Shown here: piece by piece, positions 1 to 8,703 of the stretch
Layout: each line of letters opens with the position of its first letter
Position numbering within the stretch: the stretch's first letter is position 1
Origin: CAZXWN01 sp964644695 [NCBI: uncultured bacterium]
GTDB lineage: Bacteria; UBP4; UBA4092
DNA length: 64,000 bases
Reading direction: 5' to 3'
Assembly (NCBI GenBank): GCA_964644695.1
Contig: CAZXWN010000007.1
Coordinates: forward strand, 48,548-112,547
Program-made: the position numbers and the translations under genes
The notes under the pieces: generated by a model
Database searches by the model: none
Told to the model about the DNA's origin: nothing
The model's input: only the letters and a program-made list of their open reading frames with translations

Positions 1-564
1 CCGTCGCCATAATTCTTTGGGCTCTATCCATTGGTGGCGGATATCGCCATCGACATCCCCAGTCAAGACCTTTTGCAGTAAATCAATACTTACAAGGATA
101 TCCATTGTATCTTCTTGATATCCACCATCCCTGATTGGTTCTGTCTTTAATAAGTGAGTTTTCATCTTTAGATCTATAGAGCTGGCCATTGGCTCCGTAT
201 CCCGGGGGACTGGAGTCAACAAATCATGGATGTATTTTGCAGCTGGATTTATGGGGCTGGATTTTAACCGCAGACATAAGGGTTTAGGAAACCAGATTTT
301 TCCATCAGGACCTTGCAGAGCATATCCAGCAAGTGAAGCAGTACCCTCATTTTTATCAGCAATGGTTGACAGCTTTTTTCCTAATACTTTTTCATCCCAT
401 TTTTTATCATTCAAATCAAGGAAATACTGAACCACCGCTCCATGTAAAGTCAGTGGAGAAGGGTCTTGATACTCAAACTGATGGTCCATCCCCGGTCGAG
501 TGGACCGGCTATCGCTAAACAGAAGAGGGTCTAACGGACTCAATGTTATCTCATGCCAGACCAT
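1..564 (-). CDS. cmr3: Cmr3, type III-B RAMP protein (partial, N-terminal part)
   Basis: Subunit of the type III-B Cmr effector complex; family members sit at the crRNA 5'-handle end next to Cas10. 188 codons are visible and the C-terminus lies beyond the left edge. The N-terminal segment reads SPLDPLLFSDSR, matching the Cmr3 start region (D-x-L-x-F-x-D-x-R), followed by a GAVVQYFL helix and LAGYALQGPDGKIWFPKP, the usual 'l-G-p-l-…-fP-P-d-l' Cmr3 segment. The ATG at 564 lies 2 nt after the cas10 stop, so the two are translationally linked in a cas6-cas10-cmr3 operon that continues leftwards, where cmr4-6 would be expected. Csx10-like RAMPs of type III-D are the main alternative; the match to Cmr3 is better. 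Confidence 0.85.
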   Translation of the reverse strand, partial: MVWHEITLSPLDPLLFSDSRSTRPGMDHQFEYQDPSPLTLHGAVVQYFLDLNDKKWDEKVLGKKLSTIADKNEGTASLAGYALQGPDGKIWFPKPLCLRLKSSPINPAAKYIHDLLTPVPRDTEPMASSIDLKMKTHLLKTEPIRDGGYQEDTMDILVSIDLLQKVLTGDVDGDIRHQWIEPKELWRR

Positions 565-566
565 GA

Positions 567-2312
567 TTATTTTGCCTCCATGCTTTTGATGCCCCATTCA
601 TTGGACAGGAATGCCACCAGATGAAACCAAGTGGGGATCTGTTCCAGATGAGCCGGTTTTTCAGTCCACCATGTAGCACCATTAAGAGTGTCCCAGATGG
701 TGTTTTTTTCTGTGTTATTTAGTTTCGGAGACAGCCTGCGGAAGGTCAACCGTTTAACTTCACATCGAATGGCATTTCTACCCATGGGGCTATCCCAAGT
801 GTTGGAGTCCAGAGATTCCAGGAAGGATTCCACATCATAGGCCCATCCCATGGATAACGTTCCTTCTTCAATTAATTTCAACACTTCATTAAACCGGCTC
901 CAGCTGTCCCACTTATCCGCAGTGTACCATTCATTCCCAGAGGCAGTCTGAACAGCCACAGCCAGCGCATCTTTCCCCATCACTTTCTTGGCATAATGTT
1001 CCAAAGCCACCCTTGCCGCCATTTCTAATCCCCGAGACATGGGGCGCTGCCGGTCGAAAAAGGAGATACCCACAGAGAGGGTTGCACCGGTTGCAATACT
1101 CCCATTCCAAAGTTTATGTATTTCTGTTGCCAGTGGGAAAACTTTCTCCACGGGACAAAGGATCATACCCTCATCCCCCCCCAAATATAGAGAGGTACAA
1201 CAGTGTTCTTCTACTTTTGGTCTCAGGTCTTTTGTAAATTGAAGGAGTTTTTCAGGAAGGGAATCCATGTGCTGACGGATTTTCTCACCCATAGAATCGC
1301 CATCAAAAGTCAGCGCTGCAAGATATTGGGAAGGTTCATCTTTCACTGTTTTACCTGACTTGCCTGCTGCATTAATCGCCGTTTTGACGATACCGTTCCA
1401 TTTGTCTCTTTTATCACTAAGTTCTGGGAATAGTATGGCTTTGGCGGCCCAGGACCGTTTGTATATCAAGGGATATTTGTCACTGAGTTTATAGTCCGAG
1501 CAGTCCTCTTTAAAAATTTCCGATACTTTTTCTTCAAGGCCAAGTTCCTTTAACCAGAAGGCGGCGGCAATCTGGGAGGTTGAAGGGAAGGAATCCTCTT
1601 CACTCAGATAACTTGCCAACCGTTTTATCAAACAGATACCACATAGCCGCTCATTCTCATCAATCCGAAATCCTTTTTTTACAAAATCTTTGTCAGCAAG
1701 GTCCTTATGGAATTTATTCCATTCTGGGAAAGTTGTTTCCCCAATAGCTTCTCGTTTTCCACACTGGTTACACTTACCTACAGGGTAACCTTTCCAGGGA
1801 TAAATAGGACGAGTTTGTTTGACGGCAGAATAGAGCTTTTCTAAATCCTCGTAACAGTTGGGATCGTTTTGGTTATATTCCTTGATGACCCAGACTAAAT
1901 CAAAGGGACATTTTATACAATTCAGAAAGCCTCTCACTTCATGCCATAGTGATACATAAGTCCCGTCGGCAAAAGCAACTTCCGTTAACAAACCATGCCA
2001 GGCATCACGGATTTGCTTTTTACCCTTTGCCATCCTTATTTTTGCCTCTTCCAATGACACGTCATCTTTCCAATACCCGGTAGCTCGATTAGGAAGGTTG
2101 TATTGGTCGCTATCATAATGGGACTTAAAATCCCCAAGCGACAGTTCACCCGTTAATTTGGGAAGAACGATTTCGGTTGGGCTGATTTGTACCAAGACTT
2201 GTTTCATCATCCAGGACAGGAGAACAGAACCTGCCTTCAGATCTCTGGACCGGGTGGCCTCCAGAATAAAATCCTGGACGGGGATAATACCAATTGTCCA
2301 GTAAACGGTCAT
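567..2312 (-). CDS. cas10: Cas10/Cmr2, signal-generating subunit of type III-B CRISPR complex, no HD domain
   Basis: Large subunit of the Cmr complex; in the family, target RNA binding switches on a palm cyclase that makes cyclic oligoadenylates. Using the ATG at 2312 (581 aa), the protein starts directly with the first palm domain (GIIPVQDFI, then RSRDLKAGS, residues 8-29), so the N-terminal HD DNase domain of many Cas10s is absent. A zinc-finger-type pair CNQC (181-184) and CGIC (224-227) follows, then the catalytic palm: DGDSMG (337-342) and GGDE (378-381). Most Cas10 proteins have GGDD there; the second metal-binding Asp is Glu here. Start choice: ATG at 2312 overlaps the cas6 stop as ATGA, preferable to an upstream ATG at 2342 that would extend into cas6. 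No CARF effector is visible in the window, so the cOA-responsive partner, if any, is elsewhere. Confidence 0.93.
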   Translation of the reverse strand: MTVYWTIGIIPVQDFILEATRSRDLKAGSVLLSWMMKQVLVQISPTEIVLPKLTGELSLGDFKSHYDSDQYNLPNRATGYWKDDVSLEEAKIRMAKGKKQIRDAWHGLLTEVAFADGTYVSLWHEVRGFLNCIKCPFDLVWVIKEYNQNDPNCYEDLEKLYSAVKQTRPIYPWKGYPVGKCNQCGKREAIGETTFPEWNKFHKDLADKDFVKKGFRIDENERLCGICLIKRLASYLSEEDSFPSTSQIAAAFWLKELGLEEKVSEIFKEDCSDYKLSDKYPLIYKRSWAAKAILFPELSDKRDKWNGIVKTAINAAGKSGKTVKDEPSQYLAALTFDGDSMGEKIRQHMDSLPEKLLQFTKDLRPKVEEHCCTSLYLGGDEGMILCPVEKVFPLATEIHKLWNGSIATGATLSVGISFFDRQRPMSRGLEMAARVALEHYAKKVMGKDALAVAVQTASGNEWYTADKWDSWSRFNEVLKLIEEGTLSMGWAYDVESFLESLDSNTWDSPMGRNAIRCEVKRLTFRRLSPKLNNTEKNTIWDTLNGATWWTEKPAHLEQIPTWFHLVAFLSNEWGIKSMEAK

Positions 2313-3421
2313 ACGACACCCTCTCTTTCTGGTTTCATACAATGTATTTCATGACGGGGTCCACTTTGTGTTTTCAGGTTAAGTTGATACCGTCCAAATC
2401 CATACTCAGTTTTTGAACCCACGCCCATGATCGCTCCCAGTTGGAGCCAGGGGATAAAGGGTGTCAGTTCTCCGGTATAAAAAGCAGTCCCCTGATATCC
2501 CTTTAATTTGATTTTTCCCGGGCCCGACTCAGGTCCAAAAGTTATTCTTTCCAAACGGCTGTGGATAGATTCCGCTTTCAGGATCAATTCCGAGAAACAA
2601 AACTCTTTTTCCAAATCCCGGCCGGTATAAAACCAGGCCAACAAGGATAGCCGGCGAAGCAGGCTTTGGATCAGAGCCGGAAACAGGGGAGGACAAAACA
2701 TTTGATTGGGCTTTGCATATTTTTTACTTTTTATCAGGATGGGCCGTTGAAAATCTATCCGTATCTGATCGGGAACAGACGAGGTATTTCTGTCCAGCGG
2801 GATCTCTTTGGCTCCGGGATACAGGTATTCCGTCAACCAGGTTTTATCATAGATTGGGCGAGTGACCCAGGTATGGTCTGGCTGACGGGTCTGGACAGCA
2901 ACCAGTCTCAGGCGATGCCCGACATCCCCTACTCCCCGGTCACCCAGTTTCTCAAAGGCATGTAAAATCTCAGGGAGATCGTTCAGGCTCCGGCCCACAA
3001 GAGTCAATCCAACCACCAGCGAATCCTTTTTGTTTAGATAGGCCGGTAACGGTTGGGGGAAATCCAGGATAAAGGGATGCGGTTTGTAGTCCATCTTGAT
3101 CCGGTGTTCTTCACCGGCGATGATGGGAGTCCGGAACACTCGGGCAAAGGGACATTTTCTGGAATGGGAACGATACTCAGGACAGTCCTCTTCCCGACAG
3201 GGTTCTCCCGCAGGACAGGGAGATATTTCCTTGAGCTGGTTCCCAAACAATCCATGGAAAAAAGCAGCATCCCATCCACGATTGGTAGTAAAGGACTCAA
3301 GTGTCTCATATATAATTTTGAACTGCCAGAAAGGTATTATCCCTAACCCCTTTGGTCCATCCACTGTTATTATTTGTTCTGCCATAGCGCCGTTAATCAA
3401 TCCCCCAGATTGAATCAGCAT
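2309..3421 (-). CDS. cas6: Cas6 pre-crRNA endoribonuclease (RAMP)
   Basis: Processes the CRISPR transcript by cutting below the repeat hairpin. 370 aa from the ATG at 3421; an ATG at 3385 (358 aa) is about as plausible, since neither has a decisive Shine-Dalgarno. The C-terminal half has the Cas6 PF10040 signature: a TAFYTGELTPFIPWLQLG stretch, then GVGSKTEYGFGRY, the glycine-rich loop. The N-terminal third carries the four-Cys cluster (C-x5-C-x4-C-x9-C, around residues 69-90) followed by PFARVFRTP, seen in this Cas6 subgroup ('CpxxxlFe-p'). It is the first gene of the visible cas operon, with its stop overlapping the cas10 start (ATGA), and is adjacent to an array whose repeat has a hairpin followed by exactly 8 nt, the expected Cas6 product. 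Confidence 0.9.
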   Translation of the reverse strand: MLIQSGGLINGAMAEQIITVDGPKGLGIIPFWQFKIIYETLESFTTNRGWDAAFFHGLFGNQLKEISPCPAGEPCREEDCPEYRSHSRKCPFARVFRTPIIAGEEHRIKMDYKPHPFILDFPQPLPAYLNKKDSLVVGLTLVGRSLNDLPEILHAFEKLGDRGVGDVGHRLRLVAVQTRQPDHTWVTRPIYDKTWLTEYLYPGAKEIPLDRNTSSVPDQIRIDFQRPILIKSKKYAKPNQMFCPPLFPALIQSLLRRLSLLAWFYTGRDLEKEFCFSELILKAESIHSRLERITFGPESGPGKIKLKGYQGTAFYTGELTPFIPWLQLGAIMGVGSKTEYGFGRYQLNLKTQSGPRHEIHCMKPEREGVV

Positions 3422-3620
3422 TTTGTACAGGAATTTTATTTTCAGGACGGATGCAGGTATCCCTACCCCACAAGCAGGCTCAATATATCAAAGCTAATTA
3501 GTCAATGTCAAGTTTTATTTTTTAAAATTTTAAATGAAATAATCCTATTTTTTGGGATGAATTATTGATGGGGCAAGTGGTATGGGTCTTAGAGGTCCCA
3601 TGGGTCCGATAGGTCATAGT

Positions 3621-3651
3621 TCCCCAGATGATAGGAGGTGGTCCTGTGAGG
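3621..3651 (-). repeat. Degenerate terminal CRISPR repeat
   Basis: Contains CCCCAGATGATAGG then GTCCTGTGAGG, a decayed version of the repeat core CCCCAGGTGATGGGG and end GTCCTGCAGG. Decay at this end marks it as leader-distal, which agrees with a leader on the right and transcription on the minus strand. Confidence 0.6.
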
Positions 3652-3695
3652 AAACGTACCGTCCACAAGATTACAAGATGTGTCTGGATTGGAGG

Positions 3696-3777
3696 ACCAT
3701 TGAAAGATCATTGGACAAAGAACTTTTGGATTCCTGCTTTCGCAGGAATGACAGTCTGAAGTTATGCCTTGATGAAT
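3696..3777. repeat. Array-inserted element, module B only (leader-distal copy)
   Basis: About 82 bp that ends in GATGAAT directly before a right-part CRISPR repeat. Contains the TTCCTGC-TTTC-GCAGGAA inverted repeat followed by TGACAG, shared with the copies at 3867-4059, 4400-4481 and 4720-4912. The left boundary is degenerate. Confidence 0.7.
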
Positions 3778-3866
3778 CCCCCAGGTGATGGGGTGAGTCC
3801 TGCAGGTCTTTCCAACAGCGGTTTATCAGGATTGGGGTTTTTGTTGCAACCCCCAGGGGGTGGGGT

Positions 3867-4059
3867 GTGTATTCCAATGAAGATAATTATAGTTTCAGTT
3901 TTATAAAATAACTATCCTGTTCATGCCTTCACCAAACTCCTCCTTCAATACCTTTCAGACCAAACCAACCAATCGAATCTCTTAATGAAGTCTTGGACAA
4001 AGGACTTCTGGATTCCTGCTTTCGCAGGAATAACAGTCTGAAGTTATGTCTTGATGAAT
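3867..4059. repeat. Array-inserted composite element, modules A+B (193 bp)
   Basis: Sits between repeat bases 1-24 (3843-3866) and 8-36 (4060-4088), so 17 bases of repeat core occur on both sides. Module A (from about GATGAAGATAATTATAG to ACCAACCAAT) is followed by module B with the TTCCTGC/GCAGGAA hairpin. Same length as the copy at 4720. Confidence 0.8.
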
Positions 4060-4153
4060 CCCCCAGGTGACGGGGTGTGTCCTGCAGGGTCTCACTCTCT
4101 AATCCGATAGAGACCTGTGGTGTCTCAACGTTGCAACCCCCAGGTGATGGGGT

Positions 4154-4311
4154 AAGTATTTCGATGAAGATAATTATAGTTTCAGTTTCATAAAATAACT
4201 ATTCTGTTTATACCTTCACTAAACTTCTCCTTCAATACCTTTCAGACCGAACCACCCCCCGGCTTCGCCGGACCCCTCCTTGGAAAGGCGGGGAGCTTTT
4301 TTAAAACCAAT
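4154..4311. repeat. Array-inserted element, module A plus a different second module (158 bp)
   Basis: Module A as in the other copies, but the second half is replaced by a GC-rich palindromic stretch (CCGGCTTCGCCGG, then CCCCTCCTTGG…GGCGGGG at about 4258-4294). Flanked by repeat bases 1-24 and 8-36. The swap shows that the halves are independent modules. Confidence 0.75.
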
Positions 4312-4399
4312 CCCCCAGGGGGTGGGGTATGTCCTGCAGGAGTGAATCTGGCAAGAGCACCCTGGGACGCTATTTAGTTGCAACCCCCAGGTGATGGGG

Positions 4400-4481
4400 A
4401 ATCTTAATGAAGTCTTGGATAAAGAACTTCTGGATTCCTGCTTTCGCAGGAATGACAGCCGGAAGTTATGTCTTAATGAAT
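4400..4481. repeat. Array-inserted element, module B only (82 bp)
   Basis: Only the second half of the composite, from AATCTTAATGAAG to TTAATGAAT, with the TTCCTGC/GCAGGAA hairpin. Flanked by split CRISPR repeats at 4377-4399 and 4482-4510. Confidence 0.8.
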
Positions 4482-4719
4482 CCCCCAGGGGGTGGGGTGT
4501 GTCCTGCAGGTCTTTAAAACTTTCCCTGATAAATTTTTGAATTGGGTGTTGCAACCCCCAGGTGATGGGGTGAGTCCTGCAGGACAACTAAAGCTGCGGA
4601 AGTAGAAGTGGCAGTCTCGCAAGGTTGCAACCCCCAGGTGACGGGGTGAGTCCTGCAGGTTCTGCAAAAGTTCTATTGATTTTTTCAGCAATATCGTTGC
4701 AACCCCCAGGTGACGGGGT

Positions 4720-4912
4720 AAGTGTTCCAATGAAGATAATTATAGTTTCTATTTCATAAAATAACTATCCTGTTTATACCTTCACCAAAATTCTTCTTTA
4801 ATGCCTTTCAAACCGAACTAATCAATCGAATCTCTTAATGAAGCATTGGATAAAGAACTTCTGGATTCCTGCTTTCGCAGGAATGACAGTCTGAAGCTAT
4901 GTCTTGATGAAT
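4720..4912. repeat. Array-inserted composite element, modules A+B (193 bp)
   Basis: Near-identical in length and order to 3867-4059, with scattered substitutions. Flanked by repeat bases 1-24 (4696-4719) and 8-36 (4913-4941). Confidence 0.82.
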
Positions 4913-5456
4913 CCCCCAGGTGATGGGGTGAGTCCTGCAGGATATTCACTGAGTCTGACACAGTGATACATGCTGCGAATGGTTGCAACCCCCAGGTGAT
5001 GGGGTGAGTCCTGCAGGTTCACATGAACCTCGATCTCGAAGAGAAAGGTTTGTTTCCTGTTGCAACCCCCAGGTGATGGGGTGAGTCCTGCAGGAATATA
5101 AAGAAACTTTGGATACCACAGGACAGGCTGGGTTGTTGCAACCCCCAGGGGGTGGGGTGAGTCCTGCAGGCCGTAAGGAAATGCCTGCTGCATTGTTTCG
5201 CCGTAATCAGTTGCAACCCCCAGGTGATGGGGTGAGTCCTGCAGGGTAGTATTGAAAACTACTCGGTGGGTGCTAGAAACCGGTTGCAACCCCCAAGTGA
5301 TGGGGTGAGTCCTGCAGGTATTTTACAATCCATATTCATATCAATACGAATCTTTTCCGTTGCAACCCCCAGGTGACGGGGTGTGTCCTGCAGGATATTG
5401 ATCTGTAAACTCACAAAGGGCTGTTGTTTGATGTTGCAACCCCCAGATGATAGGGT

Positions 5457-5550
5457 GATTCTTGATAAAGATAATTATAGTTTCAGTTTTATAAAATAAC
5501 TATCTACCTTCACCATAACCTTCCTTCAATACCTTTTGAACCAAACCAAT
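5457..5550. repeat. Array-inserted element, module A only (94 bp)
   Basis: First half only (AAAGATAATTATAGTTTCAG to AACCAAACCAAT), between a decayed left repeat (5433-5456) and a right-part repeat (5551-5579). This is the leader-proximal insertion. Confidence 0.75.
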
Positions 5551-5725
5551 CCCCCAGGTGATGGGGTGTGTCCTGCAGGCTCAGGGCGAATGGGCGTATG
5601 CCGAGACTATGCATTGGTTGTTGCAACCCCCAGGTGATGGGGTGAGTCCTGCAGGATTGGAAAAGAAGTTACTATTTATGTCTTTATTGGTTGCAACCCC
5701 CAGGTGATGGGGTGAGTCCTGCAGG

Positions 5726-6150
5726 TGCACCCCATCTAACCCTAATAAAATCAGGGGCGGGGAAGGCCATTTTCGGGGGTGACGATAAGACCTGCTTGAC
5801 AAACCCCTCTAATGGTCCGGTTTTGGTATTTAAGTCAAATATTATCAATAGTCGGTGCTGACAACCTGCTCATTTTCTGATAACCTGTTGATTGTCAAAG
5901 ACTTCGCCATTCCTTTGCCGGAATGACAGGGTGTTTCAGGGTGTGCCCCGATGTCTTTTCGTATCAGAGAGTTAGTTCATTTGTCAAAAAGACAGGGGAA
6001 AACCCTCTATCCCAATAAGGTATCCAGACCCGATTCGTATCTGCTTCGTTACTTTTGGATATCGTGCCAAACATGAACCGTACCTGTCAAGTTACCTTAA
6101 TTAAGTTCTTTTGTAAAGAGGGGGAAAGTGAGGGGGAGGAGAAAAGAAAC
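5726..6150 (-). promoter_or_regulatory. Probable CRISPR leader and gene-free spacer region
   Basis: Begins right after the last intact repeat, on the side expected for the leader given minus-strand transcription and the degenerate repeat at the other end. No convincing ORF. I see an imperfect relic of the dispersed hairpin at 5909-5925 (CATTCC…CGGAATG then ACAGG), but no recognisable promoter boxes. How much of this interval is leader is not determinable by eye. Confidence 0.45.
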
Positions 6151-6172
6151 GGGGCGGAAGGAAATCCGCCCC
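6151..6172 (-). terminator. Rho-independent terminator of the GH27 gene
   Basis: 8-bp stem GGGGCGGA/TCCGCCCC with a 6-nt loop. On the minus strand it is followed by GTTTCTTTTCT. It lies 18 nt after the stop of the alpha-galactosidase gene. Confidence 0.85.
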
Positions 6173-6189
6173 GGAGGTAAGTCTATTTT

Positions 6190-8148
6190 TTAGTATTTCC
6201 AGAGATCGGGTTGAGGGGTTCCGATTTTCAGGAACTTTGTACTTTGCGGCGGGATTTCCAGAGTCACTTGCGCATCAAAGGTCCCCAGGTCCTGATTCAG
6301 CCAGAGGTCCCGGATGTTCTGGGAACCTGTCCATCCAATATCAGAGCCGGTCAGAAGGACTTTATTATCTTCTTTGGTGAGGTTCAAAACAGCCACCGCC
6401 AGTGTCCCATCAAATAAAGGACGGACCCACACTTCATGGTCTTCGGTCTGTTTCACCCGTTTCCCCTGAATCCCCAGGGGGTCTTGATCGACAGCCAGGA
6501 CTTCATCATTGGATAACAGGCTGAGAGTAAATTCATCCAGCTGCGTCAAATCACATCCAATCAACAGCGGGGATGCCAACATACACCAGATGGAAATATG
6601 GCTGATTTGCTGATGCGGCGTTAATTCGGAAGGATGAAGGCTCGGCCCCCAACCCACTTTTCCAACGACCAACATGTCCGGGTCATTCCAATGCCCCGGT
6701 CCGGCATATTTTTCCAGTCCAACCTGGAGATTGATATAGTCATACACCAGTCCCCACCAGTCTCCAATATCCAAGGTCGTCCGCCACAGGTTGCCTCCCA
6801 CTTCAGCGCCCCATTCCCAGACTTCCCCCTGTCCATACTGGCAGATACTGAACATGATGTCCCGGGGACTTTTCTCAATCGCATCACTCATAATCTGGTA
6901 AGGTTTCATCCGCTCTTCACGGGTGGGATTCTTCACAATTTTCTGGTAGGAACACCAGTCGTATTTCAGGTAATCAATTCCCCATTCCGCAAAGGTATCC
7001 GCATCCTGCTGTTCATGCTGGTAACTCCCAATATAACCGCCGCAGGTTTTGGGGCCGGGTGAGGAATAAATGCCCAGTTTCAGGCCTTTGGAATGGACAT
7101 AATCGGCCAGGGCTTTCATATCGGGGAATTTGGAGTTTGGCTGAATCTTGCCATCGGCATCCCGTTCCCCTTCCCAGGCATCATCAATATTAATAAACTG
7201 GAACCCATGGTCTGCCAGGCCGGAGGATACCATATAATCCGCAGCATCCTTGACTTTCTGTTCATCCATCGCCAGTCCCCAGACATTCCAGGAATTCCAT
7301 CCCATCGGAGGGGTAAGCGCCAGTTTACGACGGCCGCCCACAATCACAAAATCCCGACTGACAGATTCAGACCCGGAAGTGACGGTTATGGTTGACTTCG
7401 TAGTCCCGGCTTCTTTTAATGAACCGGTGATAATCCCGGTATTGGGGTCCAGACTGAGTCCGGCCGGTAAGTTTTCAGCCGCAAATTTCAGAGGTTTGAC
7501 ACCGGTTGCCGGAACTCGATACAGGAAGGGTTTTCCCGGAGTGACGCCGTAAATACGGGCACCGTGAATCCCCAGTTTATCATTGTTGACCCGTATCATC
7601 TGGTCATCCATAGGGGGAATGGGTTCATGTTCTTCGGGAGGAAGAACAGTGGTTTCCGGAAGTTCTTTCGTACCCGGGACCAGGTGAAGCAGTGCACCTG
7701 CCCAATCCGCATGGGCCATCGGTATCCATTCGCCGCCATCATTAATAAACAACAACATCTGTTGTGCACCTTTGAGGTCCACCGACAGGTAACGAGCTTC
7801 ATCACCCCGCCAAATCAGTCCTGATTCAGCTTTTTTGACTCCGTCCACCCATATTTCAAACAGAACGGGGACTTTCCGGGGGGCCTCATCATCCATCCCA
7901 ACCATGGTTTCAAACTTCAGGGCAGCCCCTTTGAGGTTTATCATCATGGAACTGCGGGCATGGGTACCTATCCCGTGAGCATATACGATTCCGTTCAAGG
8001 TGATGGGATTGAATATACAGGTTTTGCAAGCCTGGGCATCGCCCCAGCTTTGACGAACTTTCGTCAAATCCAGTGAGTCCAGCCAGATGGCATTGGGGGG
8101 TGTGGCGGACTGAGTCAAATCATGTTTCTGAAGATGTGTAAATTCCAT
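6190..8148 (-). CDS. Alpha-galactosidase-type glycoside hydrolase GH27 with N-terminal NPCBM domain
   Basis: Predicted to cleave terminal alpha-galactosyl residues. 652 aa in three parts: NPCBM-type carbohydrate-binding domain (about 15-157, with GIGTHARS and a DWAGALLHL end), an Ig-like putative domain (about 186-270, PLKFAAENLPAGLSLD), and a GH27 barrel from LALTPPMGWNSWN (276). Nucleophile D397 in YLKYDWCSY; the acid/base aligns with D460 in WRTTLDIGDWW (by comparison with human GLA D231); GHWNDPDML at 485-493 is the conserved substrate loop. A GGGAAT Shine-Dalgarno precedes the ATG. No signal peptide is visible, unusual for an NPCBM enzyme. Single gene with its own terminator. Confidence 0.93.
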   Translation of the reverse strand: MEFTHLQKHDLTQSATPPNAIWLDSLDLTKVRQSWGDAQACKTCIFNPITLNGIVYAHGIGTHARSSMMINLKGAALKFETMVGMDDEAPRKVPVLFEIWVDGVKKAESGLIWRGDEARYLSVDLKGAQQMLLFINDGGEWIPMAHADWAGALLHLVPGTKELPETTVLPPEEHEPIPPMDDQMIRVNNDKLGIHGARIYGVTPGKPFLYRVPATGVKPLKFAAENLPAGLSLDPNTGIITGSLKEAGTTKSTITVTSGSESVSRDFVIVGGRRKLALTPPMGWNSWNVWGLAMDEQKVKDAADYMVSSGLADHGFQFINIDDAWEGERDADGKIQPNSKFPDMKALADYVHSKGLKLGIYSSPGPKTCGGYIGSYQHEQQDADTFAEWGIDYLKYDWCSYQKIVKNPTREERMKPYQIMSDAIEKSPRDIMFSICQYGQGEVWEWGAEVGGNLWRTTLDIGDWWGLVYDYINLQVGLEKYAGPGHWNDPDMLVVGKVGWGPSLHPSELTPHQQISHISIWCMLASPLLIGCDLTQLDEFTLSLLSNDEVLAVDQDPLGIQGKRVKQTEDHEVWVRPLFDGTLAVAVLNLTKEDNKVLLTGSDIGWTGSQNIRDLWLNQDLGTFDAQVTLEIPPQSTKFLKIGTPQPDLWKY

Positions 8149-8259
8149 GAATCAATTCCCTTTATTCCTTAAGAAAGATTAAATGATAGAGCCTACATAA
8201 AAACTCATATTATTTTAACAGTGATTGACAGGCTCCGGGAATTGAAGAGGTTGGAATTT

Positions 8260-8652
8260 CTATTCCGGCGGAAGGTTCTGAAGACGGCGGAGGGTTACCT
8301 CGTCTAATCCGAAGAAGTGACCCACTTCATGGATGACGGTAATGATGATTTCCCGCTGCAATTCTTCCAGAGAATTACTGTGGGATTCCAGGTTTTTCTG
8401 AAACAGGATGACTCTGTGGGTCTCATAGGCATGTTCCCAGTACTGATGAGTCAGGGGTACTCCAATAAAAACACCCATTAAATTGAATTTCCCAAATTTG
8501 TTTTGTAATTCACGGTTGGGATAATCCTCGACATAGACGGCCACATTTTCCATCTTTTCACGAAATTCAGCCGGAATATGCCGGAGGGCCTCTTCGACAA
8601 CTCGTTCAAATTCATCACGAGTCAGTTTGGGGTGATTTGATTCAGTATCCAT
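8260..8652 (-). CDS. Zincin-like metallopeptidase (PF06262-type)
   Basis: 130 aa, the usual length for the small stand-alone zincin family formerly called DUF1025. The C-terminal part contains HEVGHFFGLDE (108-118), an HExxHxxGxxE-type zinc site; the middle has FIGVPLT and a basic strand before the helix. Substrate unknown; family members are small cytoplasmic proteins with no signal peptide, as here. An AAGGG Shine-Dalgarno lies just before the ATG. It is 51 nt upstream of the MBL hydrolase on the same strand, so cotranscription is possible. Confidence 0.85.
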   Translation of the reverse strand: MDTESNHPKLTRDEFERVVEEALRHIPAEFREKMENVAVYVEDYPNRELQNKFGKFNLMGVFIGVPLTHQYWEHAYETHRVILFQKNLESHSNSLEELQREIIITVIHEVGHFFGLDEVTLRRLQNLPPE

Positions 8653-8703
8653 ATACCCTTGATTGTCGCAGAACCTCCAGCACTTGTCGAATACAGGGCA
8701 GGA

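Larger units (their letters stand above)
3778..5725 (-). CRISPR. CRISPR array, 36-bp repeats, 15 spacers, interrupted by inserted elements
   Basis: Plus-strand repeat begins GTTGCAAC, has core CCCCAGGTGATGGGG and ends GTCCTGCAGG. Ten intact 36-bp repeats start at 4548, 4624, 4982, 5059, 5135, 5210, 5283, 5359, 5620 and 5690. Others are split into a left part (repeat bases 1-24, at 3843, 4130, 4377, 4696, 5433) and a right part (bases 8-36, at 3778, 4060, 4312, 4482, 4913, 5551). Fifteen spacers of 34-41 nt are present, for example 4584-4623, 4942-4981, 5246-5282 and 5656-5689. Read on the minus strand, the repeat forms a CCCCA/TGGGG stem followed by an 8-nt GTTGCAAC handle, as expected for Cas6-cut type III crRNAs. 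Internal variants occur (GATGGGG, GACGGGG, GGGTGGGG; GAGTCC or GTGTCC). No cas1/cas2 is visible. Confidence 0.97.

Noticed and set aside
3582-5802. Several 65-130-codon open frames across the CRISPR region, some on the minus strand
   Set aside because: Their peptides repeat the same CRDSPHHLG-type units because they read through CRISPR repeats; they have no coding signature.
6211-7824. Multiple plus-strand open frames of 68-142 codons opposite the GH27 gene
   Set aside because: They are antisense shadows of a clearly coding frame with catalytic motifs.
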